DNA from: Cryptomeria japonica
Taxonomy: Eukaryota > Streptophyta > Pinopsida > Cupressales > Cupressaceae
Assembly: GCF_030272615.1 (NCBI RefSeq)
Contig: NC_081407.1
Span: 379,771,179 to 379,835,178, forward strand
DNA length: 64,000 bases
Direction of reading: 5' to 3'
A program made the translations under genes and the position numbers. Below, piece by piece: positions 46,828-58,175 of the stretch. The first letter of the stretch is position 1; every line of letters starts with the position of its first letter. Below the pieces are notes generated by a model. That model saw nothing but the letters and a program-made list of their open reading frames with translations. It was not told where the DNA came from and ran no database searches.

Positions 46828-47404
46828 CTATATTCTGATACTCTAAAAAGGTTTGACAATTTTTGTTAGTGGATGGGAATAATTCCTTGATACTTTATCT
46901 ATTTTTGAAGATATGAGGAAAGATATTCATCTGTGAATGGAATATATAAAATGAATTTTGATAGTTTGAATGTATGTGTTAGAATCTGAGGAATTTATTT
47001 CTTTGTGAATGAATTCTTGTGTAAATTGATCTCATTCCTCATATTGAAAATAGTTACAAAGTTAGGAGTTAAAAATTCTTCTTTCTTTTCTATGCATTGA
47101 GTTGCATTAGTTAAGATAGTCAGTGAGCTACTTTCTTAAATTGATATATGAGTATTTTGCATCTTCATAACATGTTGATATATGGAGATAAATGCCTTTA
47201 ATACTTTCGGGTTAAAAGTGTACATGAACTCATAGATTTAATTAATTCATTGAAGATCTTTGAAGGGAGTTGTACCTTAATTCAGAGGAGAATGAATTAT
47301 TTTTTGTTTATCCAATTGTGTGGTTGCAAATTTGTCTTTAAAGGGTAACAGAGGTTAAGTGAAGAATTGAGATCTTGACAAAGGAAAAAATCTGTTAACC
47401 AATA

Positions 47405-47561
47405 GATTTTTTGCAACACTGTTGGGGAGTTGAATAATAAGATTGGATGTGTAATCATAAGATAAATAGGGTTGTCTTAATATTCTTCTTATTTGAAGTG
47501 TCTAGTGTATTATAAATAGGTTGGAGTTAAGAAGATATACTAGGTCCTAGAGCGCGAAGGG
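47405..47561 (+). other. Decayed primer-binding region and gag leader
   Basis: After the LTR comes TTTTTTGCAACACTGTTGGGGAG. It resembles the common gypsy PBS (TGGCGCC...GGGGAG) with mutations. A second TATAAATA lies at about 47511. Confidence 0.4.
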
Positions 47562-49220
47562 GTGATCAATTTTGTTTTTCAGAAACTTCAGGGCTTAAAA
47601 TTTTCAACTTATTTTACACCTCAAAGAAGAGCCAAGAGTAGACCTCCTATTATTTCTTTTGTATCTCATGTATCTCCTATCTATCAAGCCCTAACATTAC
47701 ATGGTGTTTCTTTCCCTAGTGTAATCAACCCTACACCTTTAAATATCATTCTACCCATGACATTAAATAATCATTGAGGCCCTGTCATAGGACCACTCAC
47801 TCTTGGTGCAAATATTAATCCTTTAACCAAAGGAGTTAGGTATCATCTGCCTAAATTTAGTGGTGATGGAAAGGTCTCAATAGATGAGCATTTGAATGCA
47901 TTTAATGTTCCTTGTGGTGTTCTAGTTGTTCAGCATGAAGATGTGGTTGTGAGATTGTTTGTACAAACATTGACTGAGGTAGTAGGAGATTGGTTTTATC
48001 ATTTACCATATGGTGCAATTACTAATTGGAAAGATCTTAAAACTAGGTTCAAAGCTAGGTTCAAATTAGTCAAAGATGAACATTCTCTTCTAGCCCAGTT
48101 AGCCCAGTTAAAAAAAAACAAATCCTTAAATCCATGAGAGATTTTGTGGCTAAGTTTGATAAAATTGTCCATAAGATTCCAGCAAACCAATGGCCTTCTG
48201 ATGATAATTTGAAATGATTTTTCATTAATTCTATGCCCTCTAAGATTGGTTTCTTGATCCGCAGGCAAAGAGTAGTAGCCCTAGCTGATGTCAAAATATT
48301 GGTCATAGAATTAGAAGAGGATTTAATCACTACAAGAAAGTGGAAGAGGGAAGTTCAAACTTCCATGACACACACATCAAATTCTTCTGATCCTGTGATT
48401 CATTGACTAATGAATGATATGATAAATTTGAAGAGGCAATTACCCAAAATGAATACTTCTTATCTGTAGCCTTACCAAGATATTTCAAGGAAAGTCCCTA
48501 ATCAGTCAATAGGAGCCGCAAGTAGAGTTTTACAATTGCCTCCTACACAACAAAGACTAGCAATTGAGGCACCCCCACCTAAAGCCAACATGTGTATCTT
48601 TCATCTTATTGATGATCATGATGGAAATTCTTGCCCGAAGATGGTACGTTATGCTCAACTGGTTGGTTCAAAGGAGGCACTGCTAGAATCAAGTGAAGAA
48701 GAATCCTCCAGCCAGCCTGGCAACTCTGAAATCCACTTCTTGGAGTATGAGTCTGATTCAAAAAGAGGAGGTGATATTTTGGTTACCTTGGAGTTTCCTT
48801 CCTTTTTTGTGTTGACTAGAAACTAGCAGAATGCCAAACCTCAAAGTGCCTCTTCATCCTCTTTTGTGAACTTCAAAGGTAAGGAAATCATTTCTCAGTT
48901 TCATAATAATGATTTAAGAGCTCAAGAACCTCAGACATTGAAGGCTGTAGACATTGAGAGTTCATTTGATATTGTTGAATTTTTTAAATCCTCTTGGATT
49001 CAAATTATGCCAGCTGAATATCTTAAATTAAACCCTAAAGAACTTGATAGGTTGGTTAAGTTTGTGAAAGGAAATAATGCATATGTACAAGTTGATATGA
49101 TACAACAATCAGCTAATGCTACTATGTCCTCCAAAGAAGGTGTGTGAACTTGTCTTTCTACTCATGAAGCTTCCCCTGAAATAGTTGCCCATCAAGCTGA
49201 TGACATGTTGTTTTTCCTTT
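47562..49220 (+). pseudogene. Gag of the long-LTR gypsy element
   Basis: The core (47780-48330) has YHLPKFSGDGKVSIDEHL, a retroviral-like capsid region (WFYHLPYGAITNWKDLKTRF) and PSKIGFLIRRQR. An A-run at 48110-48120 marks a frameshift. The C-terminal part (48536-49147) has a possible zinc motif remnant (CIFHLIDDHDGNSCPKM) and an acidic Ser/Glu-rich tail. Several stops occur. Confidence 0.8.
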
Positions 49221-49720
49221 AATCAAAACCTGAGCCATTTTATTCATCCTTGTTCATAAATGGACATAAACTAAATAATTGTATTATAGACTCTAGTGCC
49301 TTAGATAACATCATGCCATCTGTTGTAGCCAAGACTCTGGGATTATCCCTGACTAAAACCTTTGGTAGATGTTACTCCATGGACTCCAAACAAATACCCT
49401 TGTTAGGATAGATTAAAGATGCTCAAGTAGCCCTTGCCGCTCATCCTGATTAAAGAGTTAGGTTAACTATTTTAATATCTAATATTCCTCCAAGTTATGG
49501 CATGTTTCTTAGTCGTACATTTTGTAGAGACCTAGGAGGTGAAATTAAAATGGATTGGTCTCAGGCCACTATCCCCATAGGGAAACAACGGGTCATTTTA
49601 TAATTAGAGGCTAAATCTAATTATTATTTTTCCTTCTGGTGATCCAAAGGCACAAATATTGTACCATGAATGTGAATTTGGGAATTATATGATCTTATCT
49701 GATAATGAAGTTGTCGTCTT
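49221..49720 (+). pseudogene. Aspartic protease of the long-LTR gypsy element
   Basis: FINGHKLNNCIIDSSALDNI corresponds to the active site, with D-S-S-A where D-S-G-A is usual. It is followed by MPSVVAKTLGLSL and VRLTILISNIPPSYGMFLSR, typical of the gypsy fold. Stops near 49408, 49452 and 49600 interrupt it. Confidence 0.78.
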
Positions 49721-49734
49721 AGCCTAAGGCACTT

Positions 49735-50459
49735 GAGGAGCTATGGATAATGGATTTCGATGGAAGTTTCTCAACATCTGGTCATTTTGGAGCCGAAGTA
49801 GTTCTTCTTCCTCCCTTTGGAAAACATATTCCTTTCTCCTTCAAGTTGGATTTTAAGAACATAAATAATACTATTGAATATAAGGCTCTGTTGTTGGGAA
49901 TAGCCAAAGAAAAGAAATTGGGAGTGAAACTGTTGCGAGTAAAAGGAGATGTTAAGTTGATTATAAAACAAGAGGGTTATTCACTGTAAAAAATGAAAGA
50001 TTAATGCACTATCAGAATAGGGTATGGGATGAAATTGAAGGCTTTGACTCTTTTTCTATTGAAACCATCCCACGTGAATTCAATTCTAAAGAAAATTCTT
50101 TGGCAGTGTCAGCGTCTCTCTTGATTCCTCATCCCGAGTTCACAGTAGATACTTACCAGGTGGAGTTAATATATAGGCCAAGTGTCCCTAATAACTCTAA
50201 ATTTTGGCAAGTCTTTGAAAATGATAAGCACATAAAAAACCTTCTACATTGTACTGCAATGTTCATGACTACATTCTCTGAAGGATCTGAAACTGAATGT
50301 AAGGAATTCTCCCCAGATCCAGGAGAGGGACCGCGAGATGAAATTATCCAATTGAAAGAAAATAAGGTTCCTATAGGGTTAGTGTCTTTAGAACACCTTT
50401 TTGACTGTCAAGATGCTTTCATCAAGAGGAAAGACGAACGATTACTAGCAACTCAATGA
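49735..50459 (+). pseudogene. Archaeal-type RNase H located before the reverse transcriptase
   Basis: Catalytic-type residues are visible: Asp in MDFDGSFSTSGHFGAEVVLL, Glu in NNTIEYKALLLGIAKEKKL, Asp in LLRVKGDVKLIIKQ. The C-terminal helix IPREFNSKENSLAVSAS has lost the usual final Asp. A stop near 49987 splits it. Position is the notable point: it lies between protease and RT, and an ordinary RNase H also follows RT. The sequence after the domain (50100-50459) is a linker of unknown role. Confidence 0.8.
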
Positions 50460-50599
50460 TTCTAGTGATTATGAGGATTAATATTGGTGATGAAGAGGAT
50501 CCTAAGTTCATCAATTTGGGAAAGTGTTGTACCCCTAAAGAGAAGAGAGGATTCATTAGTCTTTTAATGTAATATAGGGATGTACGATCTGAAATTTTT

Positions 50600-51835
50600 T
50601 AGGGATGGGTAGTTTTAGCATCATATTCCTATGAAACCGGGAACAAGTCCATTCAGGCAGAAATTGAGAAATTTTAATCCCAAGGTTGCAGATGCCATCT
50701 TCAAGGGGGTGGATAAAATGTTAAAGGAAAAAATTATATATCCTATTCACCATTCCACCTGGATAGATAATATAGTTCCAGTTCATAAAAAGAATGGAGA
50801 AATTAGGATTTGTGTGGATTTTAGAAATTTGAATCAAGCTAGTCTGAAGGATAATTATCCACTACCTGCGATGGATCATATTTTGCAAAAAGTCTCAGGT
50901 TCTGAGATGATGTCGATGTTAGGTAGGTTTGCAATCTACAATCAGATTAGTGTCTCAAAAAAGCATCAGCACAAAACAACTTTTATCACTCCTTGGGGTA
51001 CCTTTGCATATAACAGGATGTTGTTTGGTCTGATAAATGTTGGAGCAACCTTCTAGAGGGCTATGGACTTGTCTTTTGGTCACCTAAAAGATAAAATAAT
51101 CATTGTATACCTTGATGATTTAACTATTTTCTCAAAATAGAGAAAGCATCAATTGAGAGACTTAAGGAAAGTTTTGTAGAGGTGCAAGGAGCATGGAGTG
51201 TCTTTGAATCTAAAGAAGTCAGTGTTCGATGTTACTGAAGGTAAACTGCTTGGTCACATCATTTCCAAAGAAAGCATCAAGGTAGATCTAGAGAGGATGA
51301 AGGAAATTCAGCAGCTAAGTTTACCATCAAATAGAAATGGAGTTAGATCCTTCTTTGGTCAAGTGAATTTTTTGAGAAGGATTGTCCCTGATTTTGCAAA
51401 GATTACCTGATACATAGTGAATTTGATGAGTGAAAAAAAGGTGTTCAGATGAAATGATGAAGGGATAAAGCATTTGAGGCAGTAAAAGAAGCTATACTGC
51501 AGGATCCTACGCTCATCAATGCAGATTTAAAGAAGGATTTCATCATTTACTGTTATGCCTTTGAGCATACCATGTTAGGAATTTTATTGCAAAAAAATGA
51601 GGAAAATGAGGAAGTTCCAATTCCCTTCATGAGTGTACCGCTCAAAAAGCATGAACTAAAATATTCATTAATGGAGAAGCAAGCATTTGTGGTGGTAAAA
51701 GATGTTAAAAATTTCAGGTATTATGTAATTCTTCATTCTCATGCTATAGTGTATGTGCCACACTCGGCTGTTAAAAATATTTTGACACATCAAGATATTG
51801 GAATGAATAGCAGAGATACATGAGTATCAAAAATA
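50600..51835 (+). pseudogene. Reverse transcriptase and gypsy-type RNase H
   Basis: RT shows RICVDFRNLNQAS, KTTFITPWGTFAYNRMLFG and the catalytic box VYLDDLTIFSK (51099-51131). Motif A reads SMLGRFAIYNQI, where the family has an Asp after the Leu. This Asp is one of the metal-binding residues, so the enzyme is dead independently of its stops (51054, 51138, 51178). RNase H and connection follow (51480-51835), with LKYSLMEKQAFVVVKDVKNFRYY. Confidence 0.88.
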
Positions 51836-51919
51836 CAGGAGTTCAATCTGGATATTAAATAAACTAAATTAGTAAGGGGACAAGGCCTATGCAAACTGAT
51901 TGCAGAGAGTAAGAATGAA

Positions 51920-53222
51920 GTGCATGAAGAGTTACCTCTAGTTCTGTTTGTGGGTCTTCAAGATTCTTGGTTTGCAGATGTTGCATTTTACCTAACCTAT
52001 GGAGAATGTCCTGAGTATTTGTCACCTAAGGAGAAATGCAATTTGAGATTGAAATTTGCTAAGTATGTCATCTTTGGTGATGTTTTGTACAAGAAGGGAT
52101 TGGACGACTCTTTCTTATGTTGTGTGGGTAAGGAACATCAGGAGGCTCTTTTGAAAACATTTCATAATGAAGCTTGCGGTGGACATTTTTCTTCGATGGT
52201 AACTGCTCATAAAATTTTGAGAAATTGTTACTACTGGCCAGGTATGTTCAAAGATTCTTACATCTGGGTGGCAAATTGTGAAAAATTTAAGTTGTTCACA
52301 GGAAATCCATAGCTTGCGGCACTACCCCTTAGACCTGTTGTTATTGATGAACCATTCAAGCAGTGGGGCCTTGATTTCATAGGTCCATTGTCACCTTCCT
52401 CAAGTGTTGGACATACACACATACTTACTACAACAGATTATTTTACCAAATGGGTAGAAGATGTTCATGTATGAAAGACTACATCTGAAGTGGTTTATGA
52501 TTTCTTAAAAGAAAACATTTTGGTATGCTTTGGAGTTCCTCAGAAGATAGTGACTGATAATGCTATGAATTTTTCCTCTACAGAAATCTCTATATTTTTT
52601 TATGATCATGGAATTCCTCTTGCCCACTCATCAGATTACTATCCACAAGGTAATGGTCAATTAGAGTCCAACAATAAGAACTTGATAAACATTATGAAAA
52701 ATTGGTAAGTGAGAATTCGAAGGACTAGCACAAGCAAATCTATGAGGCTCTCTGGGTGGATATGATGTCTCCTAAAAGGGAAATAGGGATGTCTCCTTTT
52801 GAATTGGTGTATGGTGTGGGAGTATAGTTATCTTTGCCTCTAGAACTAGTAGCTTCAAAATTACAAACAGTTGTGGAGATGCATATTTTCAGGATTCCTT
52901 AGAGAAAAGAATCATGCCTTTGATGAAAATAGAAGAAGAAAGGGATAAACTCATTGATCGGATCACTGAACATCAGCTACATGTCAAGAATTTTTTTAAC
53001 AAAAGAGCCAGACCCAGAAAATTTATGCAGGGTGATCAGGTCTTACTCTGGGATAGAAGAAGAGAACCTAAAGGGGCACATGGTAAATTTGAATCACTGT
53101 GGCAAGGTCTATTTTTTATTCATGAGGTTAAATGGCCTAATTCTTTCAAGCTTGCCTATGTTGACGGTACCATTCTTCCCCTGTCTTATAATGGACATGA
53201 TCTTAAGCTCTATAAGTTGTAA
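51920..53222 (+). pseudogene. Integrase of the long-LTR gypsy element
   Basis: The zinc finger keeps both His (HNEACGGH) but the second Cys pair reads CEKF instead of CxxC. The catalytic triad is present: WGLDFIGPL, IVTDNAMNF, QGNGQLESNN. The C-terminal part (RKFMQGDQVLLWDRRREPKG, GKFESLWQGLFFIHEV) ends at TAA 53222. Stops near 52312, 52474 and 52706 break the frame. No chromodomain is seen. Confidence 0.88.
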
Positions 53223-53393
53223 AGCAGGAGTCCCCTGCATATTTTGTAGGTTAGTTTTATTTTCTTTTTGGTTGTGTTGGTTTTGGTGTGTTCGTTTTGT
53301 TGGTCTCGGCCTTATTTTATGTCTTTTGTGTGAAACCGGAGATTCAGAATTCCTCCTTAGTCCTTTACAGTCCTAGTCCCCAGTTAGAGATGA

Positions 53394-56300
53394 TGTTGCC
53401 CTCCTCATTTTCGTGAGGCATTTTGTTCTCACATCATCAAAATAAGGAGTGTTTTATTTAGTCTATGCTTGTGTAAGTCTCATTTTTTGTCTTGTTGAAG
53501 TTTTTCTTGAACTTGAACCTATCAGTTGAACCTCTTCAAAGTTCAAGGTTCAAGTTCAAGCGAAGTATGTAGTATTGTAGCTTAGCTTTCAAAGAGTCAA
53601 GGTCTTTGTAATAATTGTTATTCAACTTGAACTATTGAACCTTTTCAAAGTTCAAAGTTCAAGGTTCAAAGTCTCGAAAGTCAAGTCCTATTTGCGTCTT
53701 ATACTTGTAATATGTGAGCCATGGCATTTTGGTGTCTTTGTCTTGGTTTGCCTTTTTTTGCTCTTTTGAAGTTGAAGTCTTGAACCACTTCTCAGGAAGT
53801 TCAAAGTTCAAGGTTCAAGGTTTGATGAATCGATGGCTTTGGAGATGAAGAAGTGTCATATAAAGAATATTCCAGATTTAAAAGGTGAACCTTGAGGGAA
53901 TGAGTCGTGATGAAGAGTCGTACTTGAGAATAATCATTTAAAAGAAAGGAATGGAGGGAAAAGACTTGTAATTAATGAATTCTCAGAATTAAGTCTTTCA
54001 GAGTAATTTGGCATGGATAAGTATGCAGTTACAAATCATAGCAATTTGTGTGACCGATTTTCAAGCCTGTCCTCAAGATTTGTTTTGTTTTTACAAAAAA
54101 TAATTACTTGCCTCGCTCATTTGCCCAATTTCGTAAGTAAAGGATTTATGCAAACGATATTTTTGTTCATGACCCTTTGAATTCAGAGCTCTGCATAAAA
54201 GGTGAGTTAAAAATATTCCTTCCATTCTTGTGATTTGATATTTGAAAGCTTTATTTGGTAGCTCTATTGGTTCAGTTTGTCTCCCCTATTGTGTTTTTTC
54301 CTGTTTGTAAATCCAAAATGAGACCGAAATTGCATAAGACAGATCAAAAGTCATGGTTAGTTTGTTCCTTCCCTGAGTTAGGTGATACTTTCCTATTGTC
54401 AGTAGATTTAGATGAATTTCATGAAAGGGCACGAAATTCATCTAGTTCTCCCTTAATCCAAAAGATTCTAGATAGTGGGTTAGTAGAAGGGGCGGCTTTC
54501 CCTCTAGTAGTGTCATGTCCTGAGCTGGTTTTGGAGTGCATGAATGAATATGACAATGTTGACAGATGTATAAAAGGTGCGGATGGTGAGGTTTTACTCA
54601 AGGTTAGTCGGGAGTTCATTGTTGTTGTGATGAAAATTCCTAAGAAACATCAATATGAGGATTGGACAATTTGTAAGTCTCAAGGGCTCTTCTCTTAGAA
54701 GAAATCAATCTATAGAAGTGTCATTGCAAAAAAATGGTTGTTAAAATTTTAAAGGGGAGGTTCTCGCCTGCCGAATCCATTAACTTGGGAATACTTGATG
54801 AGAAAGATAAAGGATATAATGATCATGTTACACGGAGTAAGGGGGAACCAAATTCCTTTATATTGGGAAGATTGGATGTACTTCTTTATTCAGGTTGTCC
54901 TTGGTGATAAAAGATATTGACTGGGTATAATTGATTGTAGTCAGGCTGCATGAGGGTTTGTGTTGCTTTGGTAATAAGAACTTCTATATGTCATCATACC
55001 TCTTGTATTTCTTGGCATGTGTTAGGTTGTGGTCTGGTTTACATCATGAAACATGGATTGATGGTATGAAAATATATGAATATCACCCACATTTGCAACA
55101 ACATAGGTCTTGTGAAAATTATCGTAAGTTGCATGATATATTTCTAGGTAGGATGGTTTTTGAATTGAGAGGGAATATTCATAAAAGGTTGTCAGATGAA
55201 GCCATGCAGTTGATAAGCACTTATGGCAGCTACTTCATACAATTTCCCAAGTTCACTTACCTAAGGGTAGGAGGTTTTGAAGGAGAACCTTATAAACTGC
55301 CTAGGTAGACAAGCAAGTTCTGATAGAAATATGCAAGTAGCTAGCTTACATTGATATGAAGTATAGAGATAAACATCAATCAGGTGTCTTCTTTCCTATT
55401 GAATTGTCATATTTCATGTGTAATAGTGTCTCTGATGCTTTAAATTTAGAATTATAGTTTAAGAAGTTGAATTTTTTAGTTGTATGGACCTCAAGTTAAT
55501 TTTGATGCCAAGGGATTTGCTGCTGCACACCTAACATTGAGAAAAGACTTCACTCATGTACCAAATATTGAGGACTGCCAGGCTAACTTTTGTGATGAAT
55601 TTGAAATCAGGAAGAGGACACATGAAAGGTTCACTTTACAGCAAGTCAGGGTTTATGATCTAAAGATGAATGTTGCTAATGTTGAAGATGATGATAGTGA
55701 ATTGATTGATCCCCGGTTTATAGATAGTAGACAGAAAGGAGTGATTCCAAAGGTGGACTGGGATAAGGATGAAGAGGATCAAATCCAAGTAAGGACATCT
55801 CCAGTCATTAGAAGGACTGAAAAATGGTTAAGAGGATGAAGAATGGGGAGAATTTCAATAAAAAGCCCAACTTCACCCTCAGAGGTTGTAATAGAAAACT
55901 CTCTTGTCACACCTTGTGTTGTAGGTTCCTCAAAAATACAAGTTAAGACTGAATAGGCAAAAAAGCTAGTGAGGGTCAAGAAGGAATCGACTCATACTAG
56001 GATCACTCGGTGTAAAACCAAGAACAAGGTAAAGAAATCATCCATGGATTTAGTAGCAGTTGATTTGGATACCCCTCCTGACATGGACAACACTCTAGCC
56101 CATCTACAATTAGAGGCACAAATAATTGATAATGTAAGTGATAATCAGCAGGTGGATGATATGATAAACATTGCTACCACATTGGTGGTATAGAAAGGAA
56201 AGGAAGCTGAATCTGATTCTGATAAATCTCTTGTGCACACTGGACCTCTATGGTTAGAAAACACTCTAAGTAATAAGAAAAGGAACATAGTCCCTGCTTC

Positions 56301-58170
56301 AATTCCATTGGAGGATATGGTAAGTAAATGTCTGGGAAAGACTCCCAAGGCCAAGAACATTAAAGCAATCTCCAAAATTGATTTTGATGGCAGTATAGGT
56401 AATTGGACCACAAAAATTGCTCGCCTAAATACAGATGAATTTGTTGCTAGCCCTACTGCAAAGGATTTCATAGTTGAAAAACTAAATCTTGGTGTCCTAA
56501 CTCGAGTAGCTAATTCCTATCATCTTGAAACATCGACCAAGAAAATATTTAATAGAACATGGAAGGATGAAAGGGATAAGCATGAGATGAAGGAAATTCT
56601 AAATAGAATGGCAGAGTATATCAAAGTCATTAATAATCCAAACCCTCAACCTCTATCGCAGCTTCCAACGTCCTTTGACTTTAAATTGCCTACTAACCAA
56701 AAGATTCTAGAACAAATACAAAAATGCAAGCTCGTTACAAAAACTGTGATGGAGTGGTTAGAAGGAATTCAGAAATCGGGAGCAGGATATTTTATCAACT
56801 TGAGCAGAGTTTATGATGGAGCGTTAATGGTAATGAAGGGATTGGAATTTGAAATTATAAATTATAAAAAAGAAGAAGCTAAATGGGCATCAAAAGAAGC
56901 ACAGATGCGAGAAGTGAAAATCTATGGAGTAATGAAGTTTCTCGCTAAAAAACTTGTAGCTGGCTTAGATGACAGTATAATGTATGTTTGCCATGGGAAC
57001 ATTGAATGGAGGAATTCCCTAATAAAGCGAGCCTATGAGGAATCAGCAAAATTAGTGAATCAGATCGCAGAATTAGTTGCATCGATGTGAAATGAATTTT
57101 TGTGCATCAGAAACAAGTGCCTAAAAGATGATGGTAAGACCCTTGAAGCTGCGAAGGTTATAATAGAATCATTTGAAAGCAAAATCAATTATGTAAAAGA
57201 GGTAAAGCACTTAGTTCCGAATGATTTGTCTACAGTCACCAAGATTGAATCTCATTTGTTCTTATGCATCAAACACCTGGACAGTCATTCCAACAAATTC
57301 GCATAGGTTCATAGGGAAACAGAGGTCTTGAGGCTAAGGATGATACACGTGGGACTCCCTCATGGTGCCTCAATTCAGGATTTCTCTATTGCCTATGCTA
57401 GATGGAAGAATACGTCAACTGTCACAACTATTGAACCCAATCAGAAAGATTCATGACTGCTTTCTTATCATTAGTTATGGTAGATTTAGTTTTTAATTTT
57501 AAGTAAATTTCTCAAAAACTTCAAGGCGGAAATCTTAAGTTTATGTGTTTCCCTCTTTAAACCATTAGCCAAGTTGTGGGTATAAAAACTATTTTTTGAT
57601 ACTCTAAAAGGGTCCGAGAATTTTTTGTTAGTGGATGGGAATAAGTTCTTGATACAATATCTATTTTTGAAGATGCGAGGAAAGATATTCATCTATGAAT
57701 GGAATATATAAAATTGATTTTGGCAGTTTGAATCTGTGTGTTAGAATCTAAGTAATTTATTTCTGTGTGAATGAATTCTTGTTCAAATTGATCTCATTCC
57801 TCATATTGAAAATAGTTACAAAGTTAGGAGTTAAAAATTCTTCTTTCTTTTCTGTGCATTGAGTTGGATCAGTTAAGATAGTCAGTGAGCTACTTTCTTA
57901 AATTGATATATGAGTATTCTGCATCTTCATAACATGTTTATGTATGGAAATGAGATGAATGCCTTTAATGCTTTCAAGTTAAAAGTGTGCATGAACTCAT
58001 AGATCTAATTAATTCATTGAAGATCTTTGAAGGGAGTTGTACCTTAATTTAGAGGAGAATGAATTATTTTTTGTTTATCCAACTGTGTGGTTGCAAATTT
58101 ATCTTTAAAGGGTAACAGAGGTTAAGTGAAGAATTGAGATCTTGACAAAGGACAAATACATTAACCAACA
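53394..58170 (+). repeat. 3' LTR, 4777 bp
   Basis: It begins TGTTGCCC and ends TTAACCAACA, then AGATT. It repeats the structure of the left LTR: motif cluster 53510-53825, ORF 54318-57456, TATA 57581-57588. Its last 1095 bp are duplicated again downstream. Confidence 0.92.
54318..57456 (+). pseudogene. LTR-encoded accessory protein gene, right copy
   Basis: It starts at ATG 54318 (MRPKLHKTDQ) and ends at TGA 57454 (NQKDS). It is better preserved than the left copy: one frame holds from about 54931 to 57456, including an uninterrupted 285-codon stretch (56233-57090). A 2-base loss near 54912 shifts the N-terminal part. Stops at 54696 (shared with the left LTR) and at about 55306, 55456, 55837, 55957, 56191, 57088 and 57304 are mostly private. 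Features match the left copy: an N-terminal folded domain, a charged linker with PDMDNTLAHL, and long helices (EMKEILNRMAEYIKVINN; QMREVKIYGVMKFLAKKL). Confidence 0.72.
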
Positions 58171-58175
58171 AGATT
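58171..58175. repeat. Target-site duplication AGATT, right
   Basis: This matches 42635-42639 and is itself copied at 59908-59912 by the tandem duplication. Confidence 0.88.

Larger units (their letters stand above)
42640..47404 (+). repeat. 5' LTR, 4765 bp
   Basis: U3 (about 42640-46850) contains repeats of GTTCAA/TTGAAC (42770-43070), an accessory ORF (43582-46695) and a TATA box (TATAAAAA, 46820-46827). About 550 bp of R-U5 follows. It ends TTAACCAATA (CA mutated to TA). Confidence 0.9.
42640..58170 (+). mobile_element. 15.5-kb Ty3/gypsy retrotransposon with ~4.77-kb coding LTRs
   Basis: Near-identical architecture at 42640-47404 (4765 bp) and 53394-58170 (4777 bp) defines very long LTRs around a 6-kb gag-pol region, flanked by AGATT target duplications. 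The left LTR ends are mutated (TT...TA). The right ones are canonical (TG...CA). The LTRs differ at roughly one base in ten where I aligned them, so the insertion is old. Each LTR carries a long accessory ORF upstream of the LTR TATA box. Gag-pol has the order gag, protease, aRNase H, RT, RNase H, integrase. Many stops make it defective. Confidence 0.92.

Noticed and set aside
53391-53397. Alternative LTR start at TGATG (53391)
   Set aside because: The TG at 53394 gives the matching AGATT target duplication on both sides; 53391 does not.
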